64,000 nt of DNA. Origin: Marinomonas sp. KMM3893. Its GTDB lineage: Bacteria > Pseudomonadota > Gammaproteobacteria > Pseudomonadales > Marinomonadaceae. A program made the translations under genes and the position numbers. This document shows, piece after piece, positions 1 to 8,782 of the stretch. The stretch lies in assembly GCF_004352855.1 (NCBI RefSeq), contig NZ_SJSC01000001.1, positions 310,001-374,000 on the forward strand, written 5' to 3'. The notes below the pieces were generated by a model. It ran no database searches. It saw only the letters and a program-made list of their open reading frames with translations, and was not told where the DNA came from. Positions within the stretch are counted from its first letter, which is position 1, and the number at the start of each line of letters is the position of its first letter.

Positions 1-8
1 GACCCTTT

Positions 9-1184
9 CTAACGTGACACCAACATGGCAATCCCCATGCCTCCGCCAATGCAAAGCGTTGCCAATCCTTTATGGCGCTCTTGACGTTTCATTTCATGCA
101 ATAAGGTAATCAATATTCGACAGCCAGACGCCCCAATGGGATGACCCAAAGCAACGGCACCGCCATTTACATTGACCTTACTGGCATCCAAAGCAAGCTC
201 TTGATTGACACACAATGCCTGTACGGCAAAGGCTTCATTGGCCTCAATCAAATCCAAATCTGCGATTGACCAATCGGCCTTCTCTAACACTTTTTTCGTC
301 GCTGCAATCGGCCCTGTGCCCATGATTTCAGGAGCAACCCCGGCGCTGCTGGCCGCTTCAATCACCGCCAATACTGGCAAGCCTAAACGTGCCGCTTCTT
401 CATCTGAGGTCACTATCACCATGGCTGCACCATCGTTCAACGTGGAAGCATTGCCGGCTGTCACTGACCCTTCGCGGCTAAAGGCAGGTCGTAACTTAGC
501 CAAGGCTTCTTCGGTTGCATTGGATCGAATTTGCTCATCCTGAGCAAAAATAACCGGCTCACCTTTGCGCTGTGGGATCACCACAGGAATAATCTCTTCC
601 ACAAAATGACCTGCCGCCTGCGCTCGAGCGGCTTTTTGTTGTGACTGTACGGCAAAGGCATCTTGCTCTTCACGGCTAATGTTCCATCGTGAGGCGATGT
701 TTTCTGCGGTTTGTCCCATGTGATAATCGTTAAAGGCATCCCATAGGCCATCCGTCACCATGGTATCCAGCATTTCCCAATTGCCCATTTTCTTACCAGA
801 GCGACTATTCGGCAGTACATGGGCTGCTTGGCTCATGCTTTCTTGACCACCGGCCACCACCATTTTTGCGTCACCGTTTAATACCGCCTGTGCTGCGAGC
901 TGAACCGCTTTTAAGCCAGAGCCACAGACTTTATTAATGGTCATAGCGGAAACTTGTTTGGTAAGACCGGCATGTATTGCCGTTTGACGGGCTGGGTTTT
1001 GACCACAGCCTGCGGCCAACACCTGGCCTAAAATCACTTCATCAATGTGTTCTTTCAGAACAGGTTCTTTGGCTAATAATCCACTGAGTAATTGAGTACC
1101 TATCTCAACGGCGCTTAAAGAAGACAAGGCACCATTAAAGGCACCAATCGGGGTTCTTCCAGCGGCAACAATGACTGCTTTCAT
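9..1184 (-). CDS. atoB: Acetyl-CoA C-acetyltransferase (thiolase)
   Basis: This is a degradative or biosynthetic thiolase that interconverts two acetyl-CoA and acetoacetyl-CoA. The nucleophilic Cys87 lies in NKVCGSG, and the C-terminal GHPIGASG (His) and CIGGGMG (Cys) blocks complete the thiolase active site. The reading frame opens 7 codons earlier at 1205, but the ATG at 1184 is preceded by GGAG at a 9-base distance and gives the usual 391-residue start MKAVIVAAGRTPIG, so I chose it. It is the last gene of a minus-strand set with the two CoA-transferase subunits 29 bases upstream, which suggests that acetoacetate made into acetoacetyl-CoA is cleaved here to acetyl-CoA. The family is certain; the catabolic direction is inferred from the neighbours. 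Confidence 0.95.
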   Translation of the reverse strand: MKAVIVAAGRTPIGAFNGALSSLSAVEIGTQLLSGLLAKEPVLKEHIDEVILGQVLAAGCGQNPARQTAIHAGLTKQVSAMTINKVCGSGLKAVQLAAQAVLNGDAKMVVAGGQESMSQAAHVLPNSRSGKKMGNWEMLDTMVTDGLWDAFNDYHMGQTAENIASRWNISREEQDAFAVQSQQKAARAQAAGHFVEEIIPVVIPQRKGEPVIFAQDEQIRSNATEEALAKLRPAFSREGSVTAGNASTLNDGAAMVIVTSDEEAARLGLPVLAVIEAASSAGVAPEIMGTGPIAATKKVLEKADWSIADLDLIEANEAFAVQALCVNQELALDASKVNVNGGAVALGHPIGASGCRILITLLHEMKRQERHKGLATLCIGGGMGIAMLVSR

Positions 1185-1213
1185 GATTCTATTCTCCATT
1201 AACATAAGTCGGA

Positions 1214-1873
1214 TTAAGCAAACACCATTTCTGGTACATGATCAGGAACGATCAATTTACCCTGTGTTTTTTCTTGGATTTCCTCTATAGAAACACCCGG
1301 TGCGCGTTCTTTCAAAATAAAAGCACCGTCTTCGATTTCCAACCAAGCCAAATCCGTTAAGACCTTCTTAATACACCCTTTTCCCGTTAATGGTAAGGCA
1401 CACTCGCTCAATAATTTTGACTCACCTGATTTAGAGGCGTGCGTCATGGTGACGATAATATTGTCAGCACCGGCGACCAAATCCATTGCGCCCCCCATGC
1501 CTTTAATCAATTTATTAGGAATCATCCAAGAGGCAATGTTGCCATTCACATCCACTTCAAACGCCCCCAAGACGGTAAGATCCACATGACCACCACGGAT
1601 CATCGCGAACGACTCAGCAGACGAAAAGATAGACGCGCCTTTCACCGCGGTTACCGTTTGTTTGCCCGCATTGATCATGTCCGCATCAATCGTCTCTTCG
1701 CTCGGAAACTCGCCCATACCGAGCAAGCCATTTTCTGATTGCAGCATCACCTCCATGCCTTCTGGAATAAAGTTCGCCACCAAGGTCGGAATACCAATGC
1801 CTAGGTTCACGTAAAAACCATCTTGTAACTCTCTAGCAACACGCTGTGCCATTTGTTCTCTAGTAAGTGCCAT
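1214..1873 (-). CDS. scoB: 3-oxoacid CoA-transferase subunit B
   Basis: This is the catalytic beta subunit of a family I CoA-transferase (SCOT/AtoA/DhcB type), which moves CoA from succinyl-CoA or acetyl-CoA to a 3-oxoacid such as acetoacetate. The catalytic glutamate sits in SENGLLGMG (Glu47), the family signature. At 219 residues it has the usual length. An AAGAGG-like ribosome site precedes the ATG. It lies between the A subunit and the thiolase on the same strand, an operon order also known for ketone-body and dehydrocarnitine pathways. The exact acceptor (acetoacetate or 3-dehydrocarnitine) cannot be decided from sequence; acetoacetate fits the bdhA gene in the same cluster. Confidence 0.93.
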   Translation of the reverse strand: MALTREQMAQRVARELQDGFYVNLGIGIPTLVANFIPEGMEVMLQSENGLLGMGEFPSEETIDADMINAGKQTVTAVKGASIFSSAESFAMIRGGHVDLTVLGAFEVDVNGNIASWMIPNKLIKGMGGAMDLVAGADNIIVTMTHASKSGESKLLSECALPLTGKGCIKKVLTDLAWLEIEDGAFILKERAPGVSIEEIQEKTQGKLIVPDHVPEMVFA

Positions 1874-1925
1874 CTTTGCGCCTCTTATTATTCGTCTATT
1901 TTATTCGTCAATATGACAGGGCAAT

Positions 1926-2630
1926 TTAGTCTGCTGATCGGACAGTGCGTTTCTCGATGCGCTTTTCAAACGAACCTTGAATAATGCGATCAACGTAAAT
2001 ACCAGGCGTGTGAATTTGAGCGGGATCAAGTTCACCGACGTCGACGATCTCTTCCACTTCAACCACTGTAATTTTTCCAGCCGTTGCCGCGAGAGGGTTA
2101 AAATTTTGCGCAGTATGGCGATAAATAACATTGCCGTAACGGTCTGCTTTCCAGCCTTTTACAATGGCAAAATCACCGGTAATGGCTTCTTCCATTAGGT
2201 ATTCACGACCATTAAAGACTCGCGTCTCTTTGCCTTCACCAACAGGGGTACCAACACCTGTCGCGGTAAAAAAGGCAGGAATACCCGCGCCGCCAGCGCG
2301 CATTTTTTCGGCAAGGGTGCCTTGAGGTGTGAGCTCGACTTCTAACTCACCTTGGAGGAGTTGCTTTTCAAAAAGGGCATTTTCACCCACATAAGAAGAA
2401 ATCATTTTGCGAACTTGCTTATCTTCCAGCAAAACGCCTAAACCAAAACCATCCACACCACAGTTATTAGACACTATGGTGAGGTCACGGGTTTGTCGTC
2501 GTTTGATTTCTTGAATAAGATTTTCAGGAATACCACATAGACCGAAACCACCAGCCAGTACGGTCATGCCGTCTTCTAGCCCAGCCATGGCGTCTTCATA
2601 GGACGTGACTACTTTGTCAAAACCCGCCAT
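1926..2630 (-). CDS. scoA: 3-oxoacid CoA-transferase subunit A
   Basis: This is the alpha subunit of the family I CoA-transferase, partner of the B subunit 52 bases downstream. The N-terminal [13 protein letters not shown] block (about residues 27-39) and the [12 protein letters not shown] block are typical of the CoA-binding subunit. At 234 residues it is full length. It is the first gene of the minus-strand scoA-scoB-atoB set and starts 160 bases from a divergent LysR-type regulator, the usual geometry for LysR control. Pseudomonas DhcA has a comparable setting next to a LysR gene, so a dehydrocarnitine role remains an alternative. Confidence 0.93.
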   Translation of the reverse strand: MAGFDKVVTSYEDAMAGLEDGMTVLAGGFGLCGIPENLIQEIKRRQTRDLTIVSNNCGVDGFGLGVLLEDKQVRKMISSYVGENALFEKQLLQGELEVELTPQGTLAEKMRAGGAGIPAFFTATGVGTPVGEGKETRVFNGREYLMEEAITGDFAIVKGWKADRYGNVIYRHTAQNFNPLAATAGKITVVEVEEIVDVGELDPAQIHTPGIYVDRIIQGSFEKRIEKRTVRSAD

Positions 2631-2790
2631 TACTTTCTCCTAATTATTATTGTGTAAGAGTATTTTTATATTTTAAAAAAGTATCTGTTTTAAAAAGTAT
2701 TGCGTAAACCTTCGAGTAACTTCAGTTTGACTCAGGACGATAAATAAATTAATTTTATTTTTTATATTTATTAATAAGAATTACAAATAA
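2631..2790. promoter_or_regulatory. Divergent control region between scoA and LysR gene
   Basis: This AT-rich 160-base spacer lies between the divergently transcribed scoA and LysR genes. It holds an imperfect direct repeat, TTTTAAAAAAGTAT at 2671-2684 and TTTTAAAAAGTAT at 2688-2700, about 17 bases apart. Divergent LysR genes normally bind such a spacer to control both directions; which part is the operator here is unknown. Confidence 0.45.
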
Positions 2791-3723
2791 ATGAATTTAA
2801 AACAGATACGCGCCTTTCTCGCCGTCGCCGACGCCATGAGTTTTGCCAGCGCAGCTAACCAGTTGCATTTATCACAACCGGCGCTCAGCTTGTCGGTCAA
2901 AAGTCTTGAAGAGAGTCTCGGTGGCAAGCTGCTAACACGCACCACACGAACCCTTTCTCTCACCCCTGAGGGAGAAGCATTAGTGCCGATTGCTCGACGT
3001 ATCTTGGCTCAATGGGAAAACGCCGAAGACGAGATGAAGCAACGTTTTGCGCTTCAATTAGGCAAAATATCCATCGCCTCTATGCCCTCTTTCGCGGCTT
3101 CACTGCTGCCCAAAGCCATCCATAACTACCACCAATGCTACCCCCATATTCAAGTCGCTATTGACGATGTATTGTCTGATATTGTCGTCGACATGGTGGG
3201 CAATAATCAGGTGGAGTTAGGCATTTGTTTTGAACCAACCAGCCTCTTGGATTTGGCGTTTTACCCGCTTTATGAAGATAACTTTATCGCCATCTTTCCA
3301 GAGCATCATCCGCTCAACACAGAAGCGAAAATCACTTGGAAGGCGCTACTAGAATACGACTTTATTACCTTACAGCGCCCTTCTAGTGTGCGTGCCATGA
3401 TCGAAAATTCATTGCAAGACGCGGGCATGGAGCTCAAGGTCGCGTTCGATGCTCATCAGTTAACCACTGTGGTCAGAATGGTCAGCGAAGGCATGGGGGT
3501 TGCGGTTGTCCCTGTTATTTGTCGCCAACAAGCCTACGAACAACACCTTAATTGCCGACCGATTGGTGAGCCTGAAATCGGCCGTCGTGTTGGCGTGGTT
3601 TGCAAACCCAGATCCAACCTTTCTATTGCGGCGGCGGCCATGCTGGACGTACTCATTGATACTTATGCGACCATTGACGATGTCATGCCAACAAAAGATC
3701 GCAACGAAGCCCAGTCAATATAA
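2791..3723 (+). CDS. LysR-family transcriptional regulator
   Basis: This 310-residue protein has an N-terminal winged helix-turn-helix (about residues 1-60, FLAVADAMSFASAANQLHLS followed by the recognition helix with QPALS) and a C-terminal periplasmic-binding-like effector domain (about 90-295). It is transcribed away from scoA-scoB-atoB across a short shared promoter region, so it most likely regulates them. The inducer would be a 3-oxoacid or CoA ester by context, which is inference. In Pseudomonas the LysR protein DhcR occupies the equivalent position beside a CoA-transferase. A sigma-54 activator follows 124 bases downstream, giving the cluster two regulators. Confidence 0.92.
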   Translation: MNLKQIRAFLAVADAMSFASAANQLHLSQPALSLSVKSLEESLGGKLLTRTTRTLSLTPEGEALVPIARRILAQWENAEDEMKQRFALQLGKISIASMPSFAASLLPKAIHNYHQCYPHIQVAIDDVLSDIVVDMVGNNQVELGICFEPTSLLDLAFYPLYEDNFIAIFPEHHPLNTEAKITWKALLEYDFITLQRPSSVRAMIENSLQDAGMELKVAFDAHQLTTVVRMVSEGMGVAVVPVICRQQAYEQHLNCRPIGEPEIGRRVGVVCKPRSNLSIAAAAMLDVLIDTYATIDDVMPTKDRNEAQSI

Positions 3724-3847
3724 TATTGGTGTCACAAGCAACCTTGGCGCTTGCTGTTCATTGAACAAAAACGTTACGCTTTTAAGCAGTACAAAGGCGC
3801 GAGAAAAATAATAATTCATCCGGTTTGGTCATTGCACGGAGTCGACA

Positions 3848-5266
3848 ATGCCATTGAAAAAAACAGAAAAGCTCACACAAGCGGCGAACACCTATAAGTC
3901 GATTTTAAACGCCATGGAAGAATGGGTTGTAATCGTCGATCATCAGTCCAAAATCTTCTTTATCAATCGGCCATACGCGCGTTTTTTAGGGGTGAAAGCC
4001 GAAGACGTCAAAGGCAAAAAAGTCACCGACGTCATTGAGAACACCCGCATGCACATCACAGTGCAAACCGGGAAAGCAGAACGCTTGTCACTGCAAAAAA
4101 TCCTTGGCAGTAACATGATCGCTAATCGCTTCCCTATTATCGAACAAGGAGAAGTCATTGGTGCCATTGGCACTGTGATTTTTCATGATACGCACGAATG
4201 GAAACAGATTAACACCCACATAAAAGCGCTATTAGCAGAACAGGACTTTCGTCGCCAAAAGCAGCTAACGTCGGATAAAACTCTTTCTGGAGCCAGCTTT
4301 CATCTTAATGATGTCATTGGCGACAGCCAGATCATGAAGGCCTTAAGCGCTAAAGTGAAGCAAGTCTCTTCTGGCGATGTGACTGTGTTAATTCGTGGCG
4401 AATCCGGTACTGGCAAGGAACTCTACGCCCACGCGATTCATCAATTGTCAGACCGTGCAGAGTTTCCTTTTATCAAGGTGAATTGTGCCGCCATTCCTGA
4501 AAACTTATTGGAAAGCGAACTATTCGGTTACGAAGAAGGCGCCTTTACTGGAGCCAAACGAGGCGGTAAAGCCGGTAAATTTCAACTCGCGAACGGTGGC
4601 ACATTATTTCTTGATGAAATAGGAGATTTACCCTTACCCATGCAAGCCAAACTGCTGCGTGTCTTGCAAGACAGAGAGGTCGAATCCGTGGGCGGCACCC
4701 ACGCCACCCCACTCAACATTCGCTTAATTACCGCGACACATCGCCCTCTAGAAAGCTTGATCGCATCCGGGGATTTTCGTGAAGACCTTTATTATCGTAT
4801 TAATGTCGTGTCTATTGCCCTTCCGCCGTTACGAGAACGTCGTGAGGACATCGCTAAACTGGCCGATTTTTTCCTCCAAAAACTGTCACGTAGAACCGGC
4901 AGACGCGCCCCCAAACTTACGGTTCAAGCGCTTACCGCCATGCTGGCTTATGATTGGCCGGGCAATATTCGTGAGCTAGAAAACGTTATGGAAGCCGCTT
5001 TTTACACCAGCCATGACAGAAAAATCCCCTTGTCACTGCTGCCTGTTCAGTTAGCAAAAACGCCTCCTGTTGCAACGCCCACCCCAGCGGACTTGAGCGC
5101 TCGCCAAGCGTCGGGGAGTTTAAAGGAGCAACTGAATACAGCGGAAAGAAACATTATCAAGGCCGCACTCATCGAATGTGGCGACAACCGCACCAAGGCG
5201 GCCAAAAAGCTGGGTATAAGTAAGTCCACTTTCTATGAAAAAATCGACAAATATGGAATCAGCTGA
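3848..5266 (+). CDS. Sigma-54-dependent activator with PAS sensor
   Basis: This 472-residue enhancer-binding protein has an N-terminal PAS domain (about 15-120), a central AAA+ domain (about 155-390) and a Fis-type helix-turn-helix at the C-terminus (about 430-472, with TKAAKKLGIS). Walker A is GESGTGK at 184-190, the sigma-54-contacting GAFTGA loop is intact at 231-236, and Walker B is DEIGD at 256-260, so it should activate sigma-54 promoters. There is no receiver domain, so it should sense a small molecule through PAS rather than a kinase. It lies just upstream of the TRAP/bdhA genes. Pseudomonas HbcR, a sigma-54 activator of 3-hydroxybutyrate catabolism, is the closest known functional parallel I can name. 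Confidence 0.93.
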   Translation: MPLKKTEKLTQAANTYKSILNAMEEWVVIVDHQSKIFFINRPYARFLGVKAEDVKGKKVTDVIENTRMHITVQTGKAERLSLQKILGSNMIANRFPIIEQGEVIGAIGTVIFHDTHEWKQINTHIKALLAEQDFRRQKQLTSDKTLSGASFHLNDVIGDSQIMKALSAKVKQVSSGDVTVLIRGESGTGKELYAHAIHQLSDRAEFPFIKVNCAAIPENLLESELFGYEEGAFTGAKRGGKAGKFQLANGGTLFLDEIGDLPLPMQAKLLRVLQDREVESVGGTHATPLNIRLITATHRPLESLIASGDFREDLYYRINVVSIALPPLRERREDIAKLADFFLQKLSRRTGRRAPKLTVQALTAMLAYDWPGNIRELENVMEAAFYTSHDRKIPLSLLPVQLAKTPPVATPTPADLSARQASGSLKEQLNTAERNIIKAALIECGDNRTKAAKKLGISKSTFYEKIDKYGIS

Positions 5267-5307
5267 ACAACTTCTTTACGAAAAATCAACAAATACACCA
5301 AAAACCG

Positions 5308-5393
5308 TCCGAAAAATCGGTCTAACTCCGAATATCCGGACTGTTTTTTATAAAAAATATCATTAATGCATCAAAATCGTCCGATTTTCCGGA
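5308..5393. promoter_or_regulatory. Three TCCG-N6-CGGA operator-like sites
   Basis: Three inverted repeats share the pattern TCCG-N6-CGGA: 5308-5321 (TCCGAAAAATCGGT, one mismatch), 5327-5340 (TCCGAATATCCGGA) and 5380-5393 (TCCGATTTTCCGGA). Centres are 19 and 53 bases apart. They lie between the sigma-54 activator gene and the TRAP operon, about 100-180 bases before the expected transcription start. That is where enhancer sites of a Fis-type activator are expected. Binding by the neighbouring activator is inference. Confidence 0.6.
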
Positions 5394-5467
5394 AAAAATA
5401 TAGAATATTTCTTTCATGGAAAAACCAAAACCAAATAACCCATTGAAAAATAAAGAAAATAAAATTG

Positions 5468-5483
5468 TGGCATTCTTTTTGAT
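5468..5483 (+). promoter_or_regulatory. Candidate sigma-54 promoter for TRAP operon
   Basis: TGGCAT at 5468-5473 followed by TTTTTGAT at 5476-5483 resembles the -24/-12 element (TGGCAC-N5-TTGC). The -24 GG (5469-5470) is separated by exactly 10 bases from the -12 pair, which reads GA instead of GC. It is 104 bases before the TRAP binding-protein start codon, downstream of three putative enhancer sites. Confidence 0.5.
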
Positions 5484-5585
5484 AGCAAATAAAAAGCACA
5501 AAAGACGCTTCAGTTTATTCCACTAGAGCGTTTGCAAAACCTGCAGAACAAAAAAATAGACAATAAGAATAATAGGATAACACTC

Positions 5586-6644
5586 ATGAAAAAAGCTCTG
5601 ATAACAGCCACCTGTCTGACTGGATTAACATTCGCCGCCTCCTCCCATGCCGACTTCAATAAAATTCGTTGGCAAGTTCCTATGGCATTTTCCTCTTCTC
5701 TGATTGCACTTGGCGACACCATGCCTGAAGTGTCAAAAATGCTAAAAGAAAGCAGTGGCGGTAAAGTCAATCTGCAAGTATTCGAACCCGGCACCTTGAT
5801 TCCAGCCCTGAGTATTTTTGACAATGTTAGCTCTGGCAACTTGTCTGCAGGCTACTCTTGGATGGGGTATGAGTGGGGACAAATTCCAGCAGCGGCTTTA
5901 TTCGGAGCAACGCCATTCGGCCTTGAATCTAATGAGTTTACAGCTTGGATGTATTTCCATGGCGGCGATAAGATGCTGAAAAAGCTGTTTAAGCCTTATG
6001 ATGTTTATCCTATTCTTTGCGGCACTATCAGCCCAGAAGCCGCAGGTTGGTTCCGTAAAGAAATCAAATCTGTCGACGACCTAAACGGTCTTAAATTCCG
6101 TGCTGCCGGTCTTGGCGGTGAAATCATGTCGGAATTTGGTATGTCGATCAACGTCTTCCCTGGCGGCGAGCTATATCAAGCGTTGGAAACGGGCGTCTTA
6201 GACGGCACGGAATTCTCTATCCCTACGGTCGATGAACAACTTGGATTCTATCAGGTAGCAAAACATTATTACCTTCCTGGTTGGCATCAGCCTTCCACAA
6301 ACCAGTTCCTTTACATCAATACCAATGATTGGGAAAAACTGAACAAACAAACTCAGTCTTTAATTGAAACCAGCTGTATGGCCGCCAATACTCTCGCCAT
6401 TTCAAAATCCGAAGCCTTACAAGGCGGCGTGCTAGCGAAATTCGAAGAAAAAGGCGTCAATTTACACCAGTACTCTCCTGAAATTCTGAAAGCCTTTGAA
6501 GTGGCGACCGACAAAGTCATGGCAAAACACTCTCAAGAAGACCCTCAATTTGCCGAGATCTACGCGTCCATGAAAGCCTTCCAGAAAGAGCATCGTCCAT
6601 GGAAAAAATTGGGCTACTTACCTCGTGATTGGGACACTAAATAA
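5586..6644 (+). CDS. TRAP transporter substrate-binding protein (DctP family)
   Basis: This is the periplasmic binding subunit of a TRAP transporter. A Sec signal peptide (MKKALITATCLTGLTFAASS, cleavage near residue 22) is followed by the mature domain. The GLKFRAAG block carries the arginine that normally binds the substrate carboxylate, and the FPGGELYQALETGVLDGTEF segment places it in the TakP/FcbT1 (2-oxoacid, mannitol/chloroaromatic) subfamily. The start at 5586 has AGGA 9 bases upstream. It is followed by the DctQ and DctM subunits and 3-hydroxybutyrate dehydrogenase, so the substrate is probably a short hydroxy- or oxo-monocarboxylate such as 3-hydroxybutyrate. This substrate assignment is inference. 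Confidence 0.92.
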   Translation: MKKALITATCLTGLTFAASSHADFNKIRWQVPMAFSSSLIALGDTMPEVSKMLKESSGGKVNLQVFEPGTLIPALSIFDNVSSGNLSAGYSWMGYEWGQIPAAALFGATPFGLESNEFTAWMYFHGGDKMLKKLFKPYDVYPILCGTISPEAAGWFRKEIKSVDDLNGLKFRAAGLGGEIMSEFGMSINVFPGGELYQALETGVLDGTEFSIPTVDEQLGFYQVAKHYYLPGWHQPSTNQFLYINTNDWEKLNKQTQSLIETSCMAANTLAISKSEALQGGVLAKFEEKGVNLHQYSPEILKAFEVATDKVMAKHSQEDPQFAEIYASMKAFQKEHRPWKKLGYLPRDWDTK

Positions 6645-6741
6645 CTCTATTTGACACTCTGTTTAGTGAGTCGGCATGTGGTTTCACCCCATGCCGACGT
6701 TTTTCACTGGGTGCACGCATCCGGAATCAAAGGAGAATGGT

Positions 6742-7344
6742 ATGTCTGATCATACTAACGAGCTGGATTTGGCAAAAATTGAGGCCAGCTTATCAAACTC
6801 AAATCTAAACCAGCTACCACACACAAAATTATCCAAATGCATTGAGTCTGCTATTGAAAAAGTTGGCCAATATTCCTCCTGGTTGTGGCTGATATTAATG
6901 CTGCTGATCGTCGGCAACGCTTTAATGCGATATTGCTTTAACACCACATTTGTCGCCTTAGAAGAGCTGCAATGGCATTTGTACGCGGTAGGCTTCATGC
7001 TTGGCCTATCCTATTGTTTTATTCATGATGGCCACGTTCGTGTGGATGCACTGGCTGAACACTGGTCACTGCGCAAACGGGCTTGGATCGAAATATTCGG
7101 TCTCACCTTTTTACTGCTTCCTTTTTGTATTGTGATGTTCAGTTACGCGCTGCCGTTTGTCGAACGCGCGTACCGAATGAACGAGGTTTCCCCTTCTTTC
7201 GACGGGCTTCCTATGCGCTGGGTTATTAAATCTTTCATCCTAATCGCCTTAGCTTTACTGATGGTCGCCGCTACTTCTCGCTGGCTTCGCTGTGTCTCTT
7301 TTTTAACCAATACGCCTAGCAACGATAACCACGCATCGCGCTAA
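6742..7344 (+). CDS. TRAP transporter small membrane subunit (DctQ family)
   Basis: This is the small integral membrane subunit of the TRAP transporter, about 200 residues with four predicted membrane segments: near residues 45-65, 80-100, 117-140 and 160-180. The segment FVALEELQWHLYAVGFMLG is typical of DctQ proteins, whose role is to couple the binding protein to the large permease. The frame opens further upstream, but the ATG at 6742 follows AAGGAG by 7 bases and is clearly preferred. It sits between the DctP and DctM genes of one operon. Confidence 0.9.
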   Translation: MSDHTNELDLAKIEASLSNSNLNQLPHTKLSKCIESAIEKVGQYSSWLWLILMLLIVGNALMRYCFNTTFVALEELQWHLYAVGFMLGLSYCFIHDGHVRVDALAEHWSLRKRAWIEIFGLTFLLLPFCIVMFSYALPFVERAYRMNEVSPSFDGLPMRWVIKSFILIALALLMVAATSRWLRCVSFLTNTPSNDNHASR

Positions 7345-7361
7345 TCATTAGGGGATTTACT

Positions 7362-8723
7362 GTGTTCGAAACATACGAGTTTTTAGTCATTGCCATGCTT
7401 GGCAGCTTTATTTTACTGATTTTCTCAGGCTTTCCCGTCGCTTGGGTATTGGCAGGTCTTGCCATCGTATTTAGTGTGGTGGGGGTTTTGTCGTCTCAGT
7501 ATCTAGACTGGGACACTTACTACATGACCGATTGGCGAATTTACGGCACCATAATACAAAGAATCTACGCGCAAATGAGCAACTGGGTGTTGGTCGCCCT
7601 GCCCATGTTTATTTTTATGGGCCTGATGCTAGAACGCTCTGGCGTCGCTGAACGCTTAATGGTCAACTTCGTTAACTTATTTGGTCGCTTTCGCGGTGGA
7701 CTTGGCGTTGCGGTTATTCTAATAGGCATCTTATTTGCTGCCTCTACCGGTATTGTCGGCGCTTCCGTGGTACTGCTTGCGATGTTGTCTATGCCCGTCA
7801 TGCTTGAGCAAAAGTACTCCCCTTCTTTTGCCAGCGGCATTGTCGCATCATCAGGCACTTTGGGTATTTTGATTCCACCAAGCATCATGCTGATCATCAT
7901 GGCAGACCAGCTCTCTTTGTCGGTTGGTAACCTCTTTATGGGGGCGTTAATGCCTGGCCTTTTATTAGGCTCTTTGTACATTATCTATGTGATTTTGACG
8001 GCGATTTTTAACCCTAAAGTGTGCCATCCGCCGTTGGATTTACCGCCTATTAGCAAAGAACTGATCTGGTCAACTGTCAAAGCGGTATTTCCGCCCCTAG
8101 CGCTGATTTTATCCGTCTTAGGCTCTATCTTTATGGGCATTGTCTCTCCTACGGAAGCCGCAGGTGTCGGGGCATTTGGCGCGACGCTATTGGCAATTCT
8201 AAATAAACGCTTCAACCTCAGTATGTTGGCCGAAGTATGCCGTAAAACCACCATTACGACGTCTTTTGTCTTTGGTATTTTCTTAGGCGCCACCGCCTTT
8301 GCCGTGGTATTAAGAACATTGGGCGGCGATGAGTTTATTAGCAGTCTTTTGCAAGGCATTCCTCTGTCACCATCTGGCATCATCATTGTTATTCTGTTGA
8401 TTGCTTTCGTGGCGGGCTTCTTTTTAGATTGGCTCGAAATTAGTCTAATTCTGTTGCCATTGGTTGGGCCGGTTGTGGTCGCTCTTGACTTCAATTTGGT
8501 GTGGTTTGTGGTGCTTTTTGCCTTGGCGTTGCAAACGTCCTTTTTGACACCGCCCGTCGGTTTTTCGCTTTTCTATTTAAAAGGTGTCGCCCCTCCAGGT
8601 GTCACCACCATGCACATCTACAAAGGCGTTATCCCATTCATTTTATTGCAATTATTGGCCGTGCTTCTGGTGTTTTTCTTCCCAGATCTGGTGCTTTGGT
8701 TGCCTAAAGTCATCTACGGCTAA
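7362..8723 (+). CDS. TRAP transporter large permease (DctM family)
   Basis: This is the large permease subunit (453 residues, about 12 membrane segments) that moves substrate with Na+. The motifs FAASTGIVGASVVLL and SSGTLGILIPPSIMLI match the two conserved loops of DctM, and the length fits the FcbT3 subfamily. Translation starts at GTG 7362, with AGGGG 8 bases upstream. It follows the DctQ gene by 17 bases. The next gene, bdhA, lies 59 bases downstream behind a stable hairpin, which may set their relative expression. Confidence 0.93.
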   Translation: MFETYEFLVIAMLGSFILLIFSGFPVAWVLAGLAIVFSVVGVLSSQYLDWDTYYMTDWRIYGTIIQRIYAQMSNWVLVALPMFIFMGLMLERSGVAERLMVNFVNLFGRFRGGLGVAVILIGILFAASTGIVGASVVLLAMLSMPVMLEQKYSPSFASGIVASSGTLGILIPPSIMLIIMADQLSLSVGNLFMGALMPGLLLGSLYIIYVILTAIFNPKVCHPPLDLPPISKELIWSTVKAVFPPLALILSVLGSIFMGIVSPTEAAGVGAFGATLLAILNKRFNLSMLAEVCRKTTITTSFVFGIFLGATAFAVVLRTLGGDEFISSLLQGIPLSPSGIIIVILLIAFVAGFFLDWLEISLILLPLVGPVVVALDFNLVWFVVLFALALQTSFLTPPVGFSLFYLKGVAPPGVTTMHIYKGVIPFILLQLLAVLLVFFFPDLVLWLPKVIYG

Positions 8724-8744
8724 CGTTAACGACCGCCTTGTTCG

Positions 8745-8767
8745 AAGGGCGCTTGCTTAGCGCCCTT
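8745..8767 (+). terminator. Intercistronic hairpin between permease and bdhA
   Basis: AAGGGCGCT (8745-8753) pairs perfectly with AGCGCCCTT (8759-8767) across a 5-base TGCTT loop. No T-run follows, only GTTTGG and the bdhA ribosome site, so it is more likely a partial attenuator or an RNA-stability/processing element than a full terminator. Confidence 0.55.
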
Positions 8768-8782
8768 GTTTGGAGAATAACA

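Noticed and set aside
7985-8494. 169-codon open frame antisense to the TRAP permease
   Set aside because: Long antisense frames are common opposite membrane-protein genes. The product is Lys/Thr/Pro-rich with no fold, while the sense strand encodes a clear DctM.
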